Assembly: GCF_020711195.1 (NCBI RefSeq)
Contig: NZ_JAJFAT010000001.1
Span: forward strand, 220,617-284,616
Source: Halanaerobium polyolivorans
Lineage (GTDB): Bacteria; Bacillota; Halanaerobiia; Halanaerobiales; Halanaerobiaceae
Reading direction: 5' to 3'
Length of the DNA stretch: 64,000 bases
Positions 45,225-54,404 of the stretch are shown piece by piece. Both the position numbers and the translations under genes were made by a program. Below the pieces are notes generated by a model. The model had not been told where the DNA came from. It did not search any database and worked only from the letters and a program-made list of their open reading frames with translations. The stretch's first letter is position 1; the number at the start of each line of letters is the position of its first letter.

Positions 45225-45560
45225 TTATTGTACCCAGTCATGATTCCATGATTTAATTCCACCTTTTAAGCTTTTAGCATTTTTATAACCAGCCTCATTT
45301 AATAACCTTGTTATCTTCTGGCTGGAAATACCAGCTATACAGGCAACACAAAATTCCTCATCTTTATCAATTTCTGCTAATTTAGGGTGATCGGTTTTAA
45401 ATTCTCCATAAGGAATATTTATGGAATCTGGTATATGTCCTTCTTCATAATCTTTTTTATTTCTTAGGTCAATTATTTTTAAATCTTTTGCTATGACTTC
45501 TTCTGCATCTATTTTTGCTACTCCTTTGCCGAAAACACCTGCTAAAAGATCTTTGATCAT
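45225..45560 (-). CDS. Single-domain rhodanese
   Basis: The 111-residue protein has the CH2A-like IIDLRNKKDYEEGHIPDSINIPYG and the active-site loop EEFCVACIAGISSQKIT with catalytic Cys. The final strand-helix is AKSLKGGIKSW. It is a sulfurtransferase that carries persulfide on the Cys, located in the cytoplasm. A second Cys three residues before (CVAC) could form a disulfide with the active Cys. It precedes the DUF255 thioredoxin-like gene in one unit. AGGGAGGAATTTT precedes the ATG. Confidence 0.9.
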   Translation of the reverse strand: MIKDLLAGVFGKGVAKIDAEEVIAKDLKIIDLRNKKDYEEGHIPDSINIPYGEFKTDHPKLAEIDKDEEFCVACIAGISSQKITRLLNEAGYKNAKSLKGGIKSWNHDWVQ

Positions 45561-45607
45561 AATAAAATTCCTCCCTCTTTAAATTAAAGTTATTTCTCTT
45601 GTTTTTC

Positions 45608-45635
45608 AATATTTGCTTTTTAATTAGCAAATATT
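45608..45635. promoter_or_regulatory. 10-bp inverted repeat upstream of the rhodanese gene
   Basis: AATATTTGCT-8 bases-AGCAAATATT, exact. It lies 48 bases before the rhodanese start and may be an operator or an mRNA hairpin. Confidence 0.45.
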
Positions 45636-45805
45636 ACTTTTCTTTAATTATTATATCATAATTATTGAATATAATAAACAAATAATAATAATAATTTATC
45701 TTAATAATAGATTAATAGAAATTTTCTAAATATTGCTTGAAAATATTTTCAACATCACATATAATTAACAATGTGATTTAAAAAATTAACTAAAGGGTGA
45801 AATAA

Positions 45806-46957
45806 ATGGCAGTCAAAAATAAAACAGATAATAGAATGTACTATTTTGATTATTTAAGAGTTTTTATTATAACATTAGTTGTCTTGCTCCACTCTTTGCT
45901 TCCTCATGTGCAAGGCTATGAATGGTATGTTAACGACAGCCCAAAAAGTGATTTATTCGGGCTCTTAAGTCTTTTAATAGATGTTTTTATAATGCCAATT
46001 ATGTTTTTTATTGCTGGTTATTTTTGTTATTATTCTTTAAAAAAATATGGAGCAAAATTATTTATTAATAAAAAAAGTAAAAGAATCTTAGTTCCTTTTG
46101 GCCTTGGAATTGTTTTTTTATCACCAATAATGAATTATTTTTATGCACTTGAGTATATATCTCCTAATCTAAGCTACCTTGAATATTGGAGGGGATTTTA
46201 TTTCAATAATTTTATTCAGGCAGAACATGCTGGTCATTATTGGTTTTTATCTTCGCTTTTTGTCTTTTATTTGGCTTTTGTCTTAATTTACAGACTTAAT
46301 AAAGATAAAATTGATTCTATATATGAAAAACAAAAAGAAAGTATAAGCCAGCATGAATTGAGTAAGTTTTTATTTATTTTCTTTGCATTAGGAATATTGT
46401 CTTTCTTTATAGTTAGTCAATTTAGCGCTGATGACAGCTGGGTCTCTATTCTAAACATACTTGTTTTTCAACCTACTAGATGGACCATCTATATACTTTA
46501 TTTTTCTTTTGGGATTTTTGCTTATTTAAAGAAAATAAAAATCACTAAAAAAATGACAAAAAAATTGCCATTATTTTTAATTTCAACAGCAATTTTATCA
46601 GTTATTTATTTAGCTTTCAAAATAAATTTTATGGCCCTGGCCAATAAGACAAGGCCTTTACAGCTATTAAATGCATTTTTGCATTTTTCACTTTGCTTTT
46701 TAATATTTAGCAGCTTATTATTATTTTTCAAAAAATACCTGGACAAACCGTTTAAAACCCTTAATAGTCTAGCAGCTAATTCTTATCAGATCTATTTTTT
46801 CCATATGATTATTTTAGTAGCAATTCAATATTATTTATTAACTTTCAATATTTCTATATTTACTAAATTTATGGTTGTTTTTGGAGCTAGTTTTATCTTA
46901 AGCTATTTACTAAGTCTGCTATATACTAAACTTTATAAGCAAGTGAAAATTTTTTAA
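45806..46957 (+). CDS. Membrane acyltransferase (acyltransferase-3 family)
   Basis: The 383-residue protein has about ten helices and the family start YYFDYLRVFIITLVVLLHSL with the conserved His. LFGLLSLLIDVFIMPIMFFIAG and AGHYWFLSSLFVFY follow. These enzymes O-acylate sugars, peptidoglycan, osmoregulated glucans or lipids from the cytoplasmic side. The acceptor is not known. AAAGGGTGAAATAA precedes the ATG. Its stop overlaps the converging TVP38 gene by four bases. No sugar-transferase cluster is around it. Confidence 0.88.
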   Translation: MAVKNKTDNRMYYFDYLRVFIITLVVLLHSLLPHVQGYEWYVNDSPKSDLFGLLSLLIDVFIMPIMFFIAGYFCYYSLKKYGAKLFINKKSKRILVPFGLGIVFLSPIMNYFYALEYISPNLSYLEYWRGFYFNNFIQAEHAGHYWFLSSLFVFYLAFVLIYRLNKDKIDSIYEKQKESISQHELSKFLFIFFALGILSFFIVSQFSADDSWVSILNILVFQPTRWTIYILYFSFGIFAYLKKIKITKKMTKKLPLFLISTAILSVIYLAFKINFMALANKTRPLQLLNAFLHFSLCFLIFSSLLLFFKKYLDKPFKTLNSLAANSYQIYFFHMIILVAIQYYLLTFNISIFTKFMVVFGASFILSYLLSLLYTKLYKQVKIF

Positions 46958-47529
46958 ACAACCCAGTGCATCAATGAAGAACCAATATAAACATAGGCAA
47001 TACTGGCAGGTATTTTACCTATAAATGAAAATATAATATAGGTTCTAAATTTAATATTTATCAATCCATAAATATAGCTTTGGGGTATAAAAGGAAACAT
47101 AGGTAAAAAACGAGTAATTAAAATCACTTTCCAGCCATAATCATTAAAACCAGTTTGGATTTTTTGATAATAATCTTTATGTTTAAAAATATCTTCGGCC
47201 AGATCGTGAATTGCATATCTCCCTGCCAAAAAAGCTAATGATACTGCAGTAGTGGTAGCTACTAAAACCCAAACTAAGCCCCAAAAAAAGCCAAATAACA
47301 AACCACCTAAAATTGCAAAAGGAATTGCAGGTAGAAAAAAGAGTGTGCCAATTGTAAATACCGCTATATATATTATGGGTCCTAAATAACCATATCCTTC
47401 TATTTGATCTCTAATTTGTTCTAAGTTTTCTAATGTGAAATAATCAGCAACTCCAAAATAATAAAGTGAAAACATCCCTATAGCTATAATTATAATTAAT
47501 AATAAAAATTTATACCAATGTTTATTCAT
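46954..47529 (-). CDS. TVP38/TMEM64 (DedA-superfamily) membrane protein
   Basis: The 191-residue protein begins with an N-terminal helix. The SNARE-associated/VTT domain reads YLGPIIYIAVFTIGTLFFLPA, AILGGLLFGFFWGLVWVL and FLPMFPFIPQSYIYGL. The domain has two re-entrant hairpins. The superfamily includes lipid scramblases and transporters of undecaprenyl phosphate. Which lipid this one moves is unknown. GGGGGTAGAGG precedes the ATG. The QueG-like gene is 25 bases upstream in the same direction. Confidence 0.9.
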   Translation of the reverse strand: MNKHWYKFLLLIIIIAIGMFSLYYFGVADYFTLENLEQIRDQIEGYGYLGPIIYIAVFTIGTLFFLPAIPFAILGGLLFGFFWGLVWVLVATTTAVSLAFLAGRYAIHDLAEDIFKHKDYYQKIQTGFNDYGWKVILITRFLPMFPFIPQSYIYGLINIKFRTYIIFSFIGKIPASIAYVYIGSSLMHWVV

Positions 47530-47554
47530 CCTCTACCCCCAACAACAATAATTT

Positions 47555-48316
47555 CTATTTATATTCTTTTACCGGATTAGTCATTGAACAAGGAAGCCCT
47601 GCACAACACTTACCACAAACTTCTGTAGAAGCAAGAATATCTGAATGCAGAACATCATTATATAATAAGATTTTGTAGCATTTTTCTCCAATAAAAAAAT
47701 CAACTTTTAAGGCACCAGTTATACAGTTTTCAACACAAAGCTGACAATCTAATCCTTCTTTATAAAGGCAGTATTCTTGATCAGTAATTTTATTTGTTTC
47801 AATATCCAGGTCTGTTATTATACTGCCAAAACGACCACAGCACCCCTGTTCTGTAATTAGCATATTATTCAAAGCAAAATTACCCATGCCTGCAAAATAG
47901 GCCATATGTCTATGTGACCAATCGGCAGGAGATTCAGATTGAGTAAAGTTTTCTCTTGGGGCAATAACAGCAGCATTAATACCCATTTTATCAAGTTCTT
48001 TTTTTAAGTAATTATCAAGTTCGACAATCAACTCATTTGTTTCTACATAGGCTAATGCCCATTCTTTAGAACTGTATCTTCCCCCAATATTTGAATTAAC
48101 AATTTCTTGAGCATAAGGCAAAAAATAAGCAACTATCGTTTTAGCCCCATTGAGATAATCTTCAGCTAGAGCGTGAGCAGGAGAAATCAACTCTTTGAAA
48201 TCATGCTCAACATCTGCAAAGCCTACAACTGCTTCTCTCCATTTAGTTTTTAGATTCTTTGTTCTCTGATAAGAAGCTACAAAGTCTTTTATTAAAACTT
48301 CAATTTTTTCTCTCAT
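47555..48316 (-). CDS. Epoxyqueuosine reductase-like Fe-S protein
   Basis: The 253-residue protein has two Cys clusters near the end: CLYKEGLDCQLCVENCITGAL and CGKCCAGLPCSMTNP. The N-terminal part resembles QueG (TIVAYFLPYAQEI, HMAYFAGMGNFALNNMLIT, GRFGSIITDLDIE). QueG proper is about 380 residues and binds cobalamin. This one lacks its C-terminal HEAT repeats and has one set of cluster Cys changed. It is likely a corrinoid or Fe-S reductase of unknown substrate, found widely in anaerobes. GGAGGCAAAATT precedes the ATG. Confidence 0.78.
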   Translation of the reverse strand: MREKIEVLIKDFVASYQRTKNLKTKWREAVVGFADVEHDFKELISPAHALAEDYLNGAKTIVAYFLPYAQEIVNSNIGGRYSSKEWALAYVETNELIVELDNYLKKELDKMGINAAVIAPRENFTQSESPADWSHRHMAYFAGMGNFALNNMLITEQGCCGRFGSIITDLDIETNKITDQEYCLYKEGLDCQLCVENCITGALKVDFFIGEKCYKILLYNDVLHSDILASTEVCGKCCAGLPCSMTNPVKEYK

Positions 48317-48361
48317 AATTTTGCCTCCAAAATTATAAATAGTTACGTCAAATCTATGATC

Positions 48362-49211
48362 TTATTTAAGCAATTCTATTATTGCCATGAAATTAGGTGT
48401 ATTATTATTTTTGCTTCCCCCAAAATAGTAACTTTTTAAACTAAGATCCATTTCTTCTACAAATTTTTCAACCTGTGCTTCTGGATTTTGCTGGATATCT
48501 AAGCTGAACAATAATTTTTCTTCAAGCAAACCTAAATATTTTTTACGCAATTTAAAATCAAGTGGTAAATTATCGGCTTCAACAATTTTAGAAATAAAAT
48601 CAAAGACAATAATACTTCCTTCAGTACTATTTTCACTGATTGAAAATAATATCTTTTTTACTATTTCTTCATCCTGATAATAACTTAAACCTTCTAATAA
48701 AAATAAAGTTCTCTGAGAAGGAATAAAGCCCTGCTCGATTAAATTATTAAATACTACTCCCTGCTCTAAATTCATAGGAATAAAGTTTATATTATTTTTC
48801 TCAATATCTGCTTTTTCTGCTGCTTCAATTTTTATACTTTGTCTTTTAGGGTAGTCAATTTCAAAAATATTCAAAGATTTATTATTTGAATTTGCCAGCA
48901 TAAATGATCTAGTATCATAACCTGCTTCAATAAATACAATCTGCTCATAATTATCTTTATATTTTGCTAGAATTTTATCAAATTGTATTATCCTAATATT
49001 AGGCATTAAAAACAGAGTTTCATTTTTAGGATAAGGTATTGAAACAATTTTAGGTAGATATTCCGATTTGTTATTTGCAATAATGATTGGAGCCATAGTT
49101 AATATTAATCCATAATAATAATTTCTTGCTAAATATGATCTGCACTATTAAATAAACCAAAAACTCAAAAAACCTGACAACTAACTTTTTGTCACTTTTG
49201 TTTTTTTTCAT
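48362..49211 (-). pseudogene. Decayed leucine-carboxymethyltransferase-like SAM methyltransferase
   Basis: The open part (48362-49096) encodes VFIEAGYDTRSFML, FEIDYPKRQSIK, FIPMNLEQGVVF and TLFLLEGLSYYQDEEIV. These are the SAM-binding motifs of the LCMT/PPM1-like family. It has no ribosome site at its ATG. Upstream, a separate frame from ATG 49211 with GGGGG before it reads RFFEFLVYLIVQIIF, then SKKLLL. This fits the membrane N-terminus of relatives but has lost about 15 residues. It then stops at 49071 in another frame. The simplest reading is a gene broken by an internal deletion and frameshift. A shortened functional product from 49096 cannot be excluded. Confidence 0.6.
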
Positions 49212-49301
49212 TTTTTTACCCCCAGATATTTAGCTTTTAAAAGCCAGGTATCTAGAATAATTTGTTTTGATTATTATTATAAAATATTAGCAGATATATT
49301 A

Positions 49302-50585
49302 TTAAATATGCTTTTCTACTCTAATAACACTATTTATATCTCTGACATCTTCTAATTCTTTTATTTGATCAATTGATCTATAAAGATATTTCTCTTTAAC
49401 AGAATGAGTGATCAAAACAAGTGGTACAACTGGATTTAAACGTTGTTTTTGTAATACAGAAGCAAGACTAACATTATTATCACCAAATATCTTAGCAATC
49501 TTAGCCATAACTCCAGGTTTGTCAAAAACACTCAGCCTGATATAAAAGCTGCTTTCTATTTCTTTTGTCTCAATTATATTATTATCTTCAGAGGCATCAA
49601 TTTTAGGGAATTCCTGTTTATTATAATTAATGTTTTTGCTAATATGAATAATATCAGCTACTACAGCACTTCCAGTTGGCATTTGACCTGCACCTTCTGC
49701 TGAAGACATTACTTCCCCAACGGCATCTCCATGTAAGTAAACACAATTATAAGTATTATTAATCATTGCTAAAGTATGATTTTCAGGAACAAAAGCAGGA
49801 TGGACCCTAATATCAAGACCCTCTTCAGAATTTTTTGCGATTGCTAAAAGCTTTATTACATAGCCCATCTCTTTAGCAAATTTAATATCATCAATAGCAA
49901 TATTTCGGATACCTTCTACATAGACATTTTCTACATCTACAAATCTTTGAAAAGCAAGAGACGATAGAATAGTTATCTTGTACGCAGCATCATATCCATC
50001 TACATCAGAAGTGGGATCACTTTCTGCATACCCCATTTCTTGAGCATTAAGTAATGCTTCTTCAAAACTCTGATTCTCTTCGCTCATCTTTGTTAATATA
50101 TAATTTGTTGTACCATTTAAAATACCATAAATCTTTTCGATTCTATTAGCTGCCAATGAATTTTGAAGTGGCCTGATAATTGGTAAACCACCAGCTACAC
50201 TTGCTTCATAACTCACCTGCACATTTTTTTCTTCAGCTTTTTTAAAAATTTCTTTACCGTGTTTTGCAATAACTAATTTATTTGCTGTTACAATATGTTT
50301 TCCATTTTCAATTGCTCTCATTATATATTGATAAGCAGGCTCTTCTCCACCAATCAGTTCTACAACTATATCAATAGCTGGATTATCTAATATTTCAGTC
50401 TCATCCTCTGTTAAAATACCTGCCTCAATATCCACAATTCTATCTTTGTTTATATTGCTCACTAAAATCTTTTCAATTTCTAAATTTGTTCCTACTTTAT
50501 TATGAATGTTTGCGCTATTTTGCTGCATAATCTTTACTACTCCACTGCCAACAGTTCCTAATCCTAAAATTCCAATCTTAAGCAA
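49302..50585 (-). CDS. hom: Homoserine dehydrogenase with ACT domain
   Basis: The 427-residue protein has the NAD loop IGILGLGTVGSGVVKIM, VTANKLVIAKHGKEIF and GILNGTTNYILTKM. The catalytic domain includes EMGYAESDPTSDVDGYDAAYK with metal and homoserine residues. A C-terminal ACT domain (from about 350, IRLSVFDKPGVMAKIAKIF) allows threonine feedback. It reduces aspartate semialdehyde to homoserine for Thr and Met. The TTG start follows AGGAGGGGAAAGAAT. No thrB or thrC is beside it. Confidence 0.95.
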   Translation of the reverse strand: MLKIGILGLGTVGSGVVKIMQQNSANIHNKVGTNLEIEKILVSNINKDRIVDIEAGILTEDETEILDNPAIDIVVELIGGEEPAYQYIMRAIENGKHIVTANKLVIAKHGKEIFKKAEEKNVQVSYEASVAGGLPIIRPLQNSLAANRIEKIYGILNGTTNYILTKMSEENQSFEEALLNAQEMGYAESDPTSDVDGYDAAYKITILSSLAFQRFVDVENVYVEGIRNIAIDDIKFAKEMGYVIKLLAIAKNSEEGLDIRVHPAFVPENHTLAMINNTYNCVYLHGDAVGEVMSSAEGAGQMPTGSAVVADIIHISKNINYNKQEFPKIDASEDNNIIETKEIESSFYIRLSVFDKPGVMAKIAKIFGDNNVSLASVLQKQRLNPVVPLVLITHSVKEKYLYRSIDQIKELEDVRDINSVIRVEKHI

Positions 50586-50623
50586 ATTCTTTCCCCTCCT
50601 GATGTTTTTATATTAATTTAATA

Positions 50624-50699
50624 AATCCCCAATCAAAGGGGATTAAAATCAATTAAGTTTTGATAAATTAATTATACCATCTTTTTTTTAATAATTAAA
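50624..50699 (-). promoter_or_regulatory. hom promoter and leader hairpin
   Basis: On the minus strand TTTAAT (50699-50694), 17 bases and TGGTATAAT (-10 50676-50671, extended -10) form a promoter. The leader then holds AATCCCC-TTTGATT-GGGGATT (50644-50624). The run that follows (TATTAA) is weak, so termination is uncertain. Confidence 0.45.
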
Positions 50700-50739
50700 C
50701 CTGTATGTTAAATAGCTGCAAATTTATACTCTAAAAATG

Positions 50740-50767
50740 AAAAAGGCCCCTAAATTAATAGGGACCT
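50740..50767 (-). terminator. Terminator of the small lipoprotein gene
   Basis: AGGTCCCTA pairs with TAGGGGCCT around TTAATT (one mismatch), followed by TTTT on the minus strand. Confidence 0.75.
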
Positions 50768-50818
50768 CATAATTTTTCTCAGTTATTAATCAATTTTTAA
50801 AGCTAAATATATTTTTAA

Positions 50819-51022
50819 TTAAAATTCTCCATTCATATCATCTTCAGGTGCTGGAGGAGGTTCTTCCTCCATTGGAGGAGCAGGCTCTTCTTCCATCGGT
50901 TCTTCCATTGGTTCTTCTACTGGTTCTTCGATGTCATCAACACCGCACCCAACAAGAACTAAAGCAAATAAAGCTAAGATACTTAAGAGAATTATTAGTT
51001 TCTTGTTTCTTAAATTTCTCAT
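50819..51022 (-). CDS. Small Glu/Pro-rich lipoprotein
   Basis: The 67-residue precursor starts RNLRNKKLIILLSILALFA and ends its signal with a lipobox LVGC, so the mature protein is anchored through Cys about residue 24. The mature part is almost only Glu, Pro, Met and Asp in E-E-P-x repeats (EEPVEEPMEEPMEEE, then PPPAPEDD). It is strongly acidic and probably unfolded. The DNA repeats GGTTCTTC units. No function is known. AAAGGAGGT lies directly before ATG 51028, so ATG 51022 with six-base spacing is chosen. Confidence 0.7.
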   Translation of the reverse strand: MRNLRNKKLIILLSILALFALVLVGCGVDDIEEPVEEPMEEPMEEEPAPPMEEEPPPAPEDDMNGEF

Positions 51023-51291
51023 TTTCATACCTCCTTTCAAAATTTAATGTGCTTATGAAAATAACCTTATTCTTATAATTAGAAAAAGGTTAAAATTATA
51101 ATCAACTATAAATTTTCCAAAAAGAAGTTGATAGATTTATTAAAAACATTATCTTTGCTCTATTATAATTATTATTGATTTTTTAAAAAAATCCTGCTAA
51201 AATTATTTATTCTAATCTTTTTCTAATCTAATAGTAAATTAATAGTAAAAATTAACTTGATTAGGAATCTTGCAGCTATATATCGTTCGAT

Positions 51292-52302
51292 TTATAAAAA
51301 AATATTGTAATATTTTAAGAGCTCCATATAGAAATTATCAGGATTTACTTTTTGTCCAGCACAAACTATTTCATAATATTTATGGTAATCATTGATTATC
51401 ATAATAGTTCTGATTAATTTTGCCAACTTTAACTTCCTTTTATTATTTAAGATATTTTTTAAAGCTCTTTGAAAATCATCTGCAACTATTTCATCAAATT
51501 CTATCAAATCATTAACCCCATAAATTCTTAATTCTTTAATAATACTCTCATCATCAAAATTTACTTTTATCTGTTTTTCTTTAATCAGCTCCTTAAATTT
51601 ATTCAAAAAATATTTTTTTAAAGAATTATGACTTAGGTATAGAGTGATCTCACCATCACTGGTAATTTCTTTTAGTTTTGATTTATAGGCTTCCACTTCT
51701 TTTGCCAGCTGATTAAATTCTCTATCTGCCATTTCTAGCATACCTGCTAAGGAATAAAATCTTCTCTGTAAGTGCTTGGGTAAATTGCCTTTAAACTTAT
51801 AATTTCTATCATGTTCTATTTCCGCCCAGGCATGTTGGAGAATACTTCTAATTTGTATCTCAAAATAACAATCTTTAAAAGCTTGTAATTGAGAATTTTT
51901 GATCTTTTCTTCTGTTAAAGCTGCTATATAATGAACTGACTTATAACCCATTTTATCGGCATCTAAAAAATCAGATTTATCAACACTGTTTTCATAATCA
52001 ATTTTAAATATTTCTTTTATAATAGAGCTTATTTCATAAACATCTTTTTCAAATAAGGTTACTATTCTTATCCCAGCTAAATCTGTTATTTCGTTAATTG
52101 GATCTTTATATTTTTCTCTTCTTGCTTTTCTTTTAAAACTTTCAATGCTTTTAGTACGCTTTTCTATATTATGATATTCTATTTCCTGCTCATTTAATAC
52201 TTCTTTTACGATTTTCTCTACTTCTACAGTTAAATGGATAAATTTTTCTCTGTTTCTTCTATAATTTTCGACTGCCTTTTTGACCGTTCTTTTATCAGCC
52301 AT
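51292..52302 (-). CDS. RelA/SpoT-domain (p)ppGpp-synthetase-like protein
   Basis: The 336-residue protein has a complete synthetase domain. Visible motifs are KRTKSIESFKRKARREKY, EITDLAGIRIVTLFE with the Mg Asp, DKMGYKSVHYIA (G-loop Tyr) and FEIQIRSILQHAWAEIEHD. It has no HD hydrolase and no TGS or ACT domain, so it is a small alarmone synthetase type. The C-terminal 130 residues are helical and not recognised. The gene lies 21 bases after a nucleotidyltransferase-fold gene. It may make ppGpp in stress, or be a toxSAS-like toxin with that partner. The second idea is inference. No close ribosome-site anomaly. Start is ATG. Confidence 0.88.
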   Translation of the reverse strand: MADKRTVKKAVENYRRNREKFIHLTVEVEKIVKEVLNEQEIEYHNIEKRTKSIESFKRKARREKYKDPINEITDLAGIRIVTLFEKDVYEISSIIKEIFKIDYENSVDKSDFLDADKMGYKSVHYIAALTEEKIKNSQLQAFKDCYFEIQIRSILQHAWAEIEHDRNYKFKGNLPKHLQRRFYSLAGMLEMADREFNQLAKEVEAYKSKLKEITSDGEITLYLSHNSLKKYFLNKFKELIKEKQIKVNFDDESIIKELRIYGVNDLIEFDEIVADDFQRALKNILNNKRKLKLAKLIRTIMIINDYHKYYEIVCAGQKVNPDNFYMELLKYYNIFL

Positions 52303-52323
52303 TTTATACTCCCCTTTCTTTCA

Positions 52324-52869
52324 TTATCTCAATAATTTAACAATACTTTGTTTGAGTTTTTCAGGAAGAGCTTTTTCTAAATTCTTTTCTAAAATTTCTG
52401 GGTTTTTTATGCCATGTTTTTCAAAATGGTTTTCAAGCAATTTTATTTTCTTTTCTTTGCCAGTCATTAAAGAATACAAAATATACCAATCTTCCAGTGA
52501 AGCTAGAGGTATTAAAAAAGCATTAATTTTTTTAAAATCTGTGATTGATTCTTTTTTTAACTGAAAATTATAAGATTTGTTATTATAATTGATTAGTAAA
52601 TCAGCAAAAAGATCGACCTCAACTCCATTAATTTTAAATTTATAAAAATCTCTTGAAAAGTTTTTATTCATTTTTTCTAGACTTGCTTCTTTTCCTAATT
52701 TATTTAATATTGAAACTGCCTTATTCAAATCAGATTTTAAAACTAAAATATCTAAATCATTTGCCTGTTCAACAATATTATGCAATTTCAACAAATATGA
52801 TGCTCCTACAGCCCAACTAATATCAGATTCATTAAAGTGCTCAGCTATTTTTAATAATGTTTTTTTCAT
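52324..52869 (-). CDS. Nucleotidyltransferase-fold protein
   Basis: The 181-residue protein has the motifs of a minimal or AbiEii-like nucleotidyltransferase: SWAVGASYLLKLH, NDLDILVLKSDL (D-x-D) and VEVDLFADL with the third carboxylate. LASLEDWYILYSLMTGK and a helical end follow. Members of this fold transfer NMP to tRNA, proteins or drugs, or act as antitoxins. The substrate is unknown. It is the first gene of a two-gene unit with the RelA/SpoT-domain gene. AGGAGAGAAATT precedes the ATG. Confidence 0.7.
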   Translation of the reverse strand: MKKTLLKIAEHFNESDISWAVGASYLLKLHNIVEQANDLDILVLKSDLNKAVSILNKLGKEASLEKMNKNFSRDFYKFKINGVEVDLFADLLINYNNKSYNFQLKKESITDFKKINAFLIPLASLEDWYILYSLMTGKEKKIKLLENHFEKHGIKNPEILEKNLEKALPEKLKQSIVKLLR

Positions 52870-52915
52870 AATTTCTCTCCTATTTTAGCTGTTTTGATTT
52901 AACTTAAACTTAATT

Positions 52916-52953
52916 AAAAAAGACAGCTCTTAAATGTAGAACTGTCTTTTTTT
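52916..52953 (-). terminator. Terminator of the malic enzyme gene
   Basis: AAGACAGTTCT pairs with AAGAGCTGTCTT on the minus strand, followed by TTTT. It is 31 bases after the stop. Confidence 0.88.
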
Positions 52954-52983
52954 GAACTATAATTAAGCAAATTCAATTATTCT

Positions 52984-54207
52984 TTATTTAGCCATTATTT
53001 TTTTAGCATTTGCTAGTTCTTCTTCATAAGTTAATTTGATTCTAGCTGCATTAGTATCTATTGCTGCTTGAGCTACTGCAGCTGCTACATGGGGACCAAC
53101 CCTCGGATCAAATGGTTTTGGAATCACATAATCAGCTTTAAGTTCATCTTCAGCAATCAAATCTGCTAAAGCATATGCTGCTGCCTGTTTCATTTCTCTA
53201 TTAATCTCTCTCGCTCTTACATCAAGGGCTCCTCTGAAAATCCCAGGAAAGGCAAGCACATTATTAACCTGATTTGGAAAATCAGAACGACCTGTACCTA
53301 CTATTTTAGCCCCGGCTGCAAAGGCGTCATCAGGCATTATTTCTGGAACTGGATTGGCCATGGCAAAGATGATTGGATCTGCATTCATCGACCTAACCAT
53401 ATCCTTTGAAACTAGATTTGCTATTGATACACCTATAAAGACATCTGTCCCTTTCATTATTTCTGCCAGATCTCCAGCTTGATTGTTTTTGTTGGTTATT
53501 TTAGCAAGTTCTTTTTTGCTCTCATTAAGATTATCTCTACCCTTATATATAGCTCCCTTACTGTCTAAAGCAACTATATCTTTTACCCCTTCAGCTAAAA
53601 GTAAATCGATAATACTTACTCCAGCAGCACCTGCTCCATTTACTACTACTTTTATATCTTCTATCTTTTTGTCCACAATTTTAAGTGAGTTGATAAGTCC
53701 AGCTATTGTTATAATAGCTGTTCCATGCTGATCATCATGAAAAACAGGGATGTTTAACTCTTCTTTTAGTCGATCCTCTATATAAAAACACTTTGGAGCT
53801 TTAATATCTTCTAAGTTAATTCCACCCCAAACAGATTCCATCTTCTTAACTATCTCTATTAGTTTATCTGGATCAGATTCATCCAGACAGATTGGAAAAG
53901 CATCTACACCACCAAATTCTTTAAACAAGACTGCCTTACCTTCCATAACAGGCATTGAAGCTGCTGCTCCAATATCTCCTAAGCCCAAGACAGCACTACC
54001 ATCACTTACTACTGCCACAAAGTTAGCCTTATTTGTATATTCATAAATCTTATCAGGCTCTCTTTCTATCTCTAAACAGGGCTCTGCAACTCCAGGGGAA
54101 TAAGCAAGTGAAAGATCATGTTCATCATTTACTGCTACCTTTGTTTTTACCATCAATTTACCTTGATTATCTTTATGCATTTTTAATGCTTCTTCTTTTA
54201 GACTCAT
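52984..54207 (-). CDS. Malic enzyme (NAD(P)-dependent, short form)
   Basis: The 407-residue protein has DLSLAYSPGVAEPC with catalytic Tyr, VMEGKAVLFKEFGGVDAFPI with Lys, and FHDDQHGTAIITIAGL. The Rossmann loop is VVVNGAGAAGVSIIDLLL. It decarboxylates malate to pyruvate. The cofactor loop after strand 2 reads VALDSKGAIYKGR, which fits NAD more than NADP. With pyruvate carboxylase it links C3 and C4 pools. GAGGGAGCG precedes the ATG. The Dcu/YfcC-like carrier upstream is a separate unit. Confidence 0.94.
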   Translation of the reverse strand: MSLKEEALKMHKDNQGKLMVKTKVAVNDEHDLSLAYSPGVAEPCLEIEREPDKIYEYTNKANFVAVVSDGSAVLGLGDIGAAASMPVMEGKAVLFKEFGGVDAFPICLDESDPDKLIEIVKKMESVWGGINLEDIKAPKCFYIEDRLKEELNIPVFHDDQHGTAIITIAGLINSLKIVDKKIEDIKVVVNGAGAAGVSIIDLLLAEGVKDIVALDSKGAIYKGRDNLNESKKELAKITNKNNQAGDLAEIMKGTDVFIGVSIANLVSKDMVRSMNADPIIFAMANPVPEIMPDDAFAAGAKIVGTGRSDFPNQVNNVLAFPGIFRGALDVRAREINREMKQAAAYALADLIAEDELKADYVIPKPFDPRVGPHVAAAVAQAAIDTNAARIKLTYEEELANAKKIMAK

Positions 54208-54339
54208 TATATTTATTCGCTCCCTCTTAAATTAAGTAATTAAAACTTTAAAATTAATTCTATTAAATTATTCTCTGTGAAATTAGATTCTCCTTTAACT
54301 TAATCAAAAAATTTATTCCTTTAACTTAAAATAATATTT

Positions 54340-54379
54340 ATTATTTTTAAACCCTGCTTTTAATTTTTAAGCAGAGTTT
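54340..54379 (-). terminator. Terminator of the YfcC-family gene
   Basis: AAACTCTGCTT pairs with AAAGCAGGGTTT (one mismatch), followed on the minus strand by AAAAATAAT. The stem is good but the T run is poor. Confidence 0.6.
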
Positions 54380-54404
54380 AAATTAATTCTATTATATTTT
54401 TACT

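Noticed and set aside
47555..48316. Authentic QueG
   Set aside because: Too short, without HEAT repeats, and the second cluster is altered.
50848..51078. Leu-rich frame antisense to the lipoprotein gene
   Set aside because: It arises from the GAA/CCA repeats read backwards. The lipobox and ribosome site support the other strand.
51292..52302. Full-length Rel/SpoT stringent factor
   Set aside because: No HD, TGS or ACT domain and only 336 residues.
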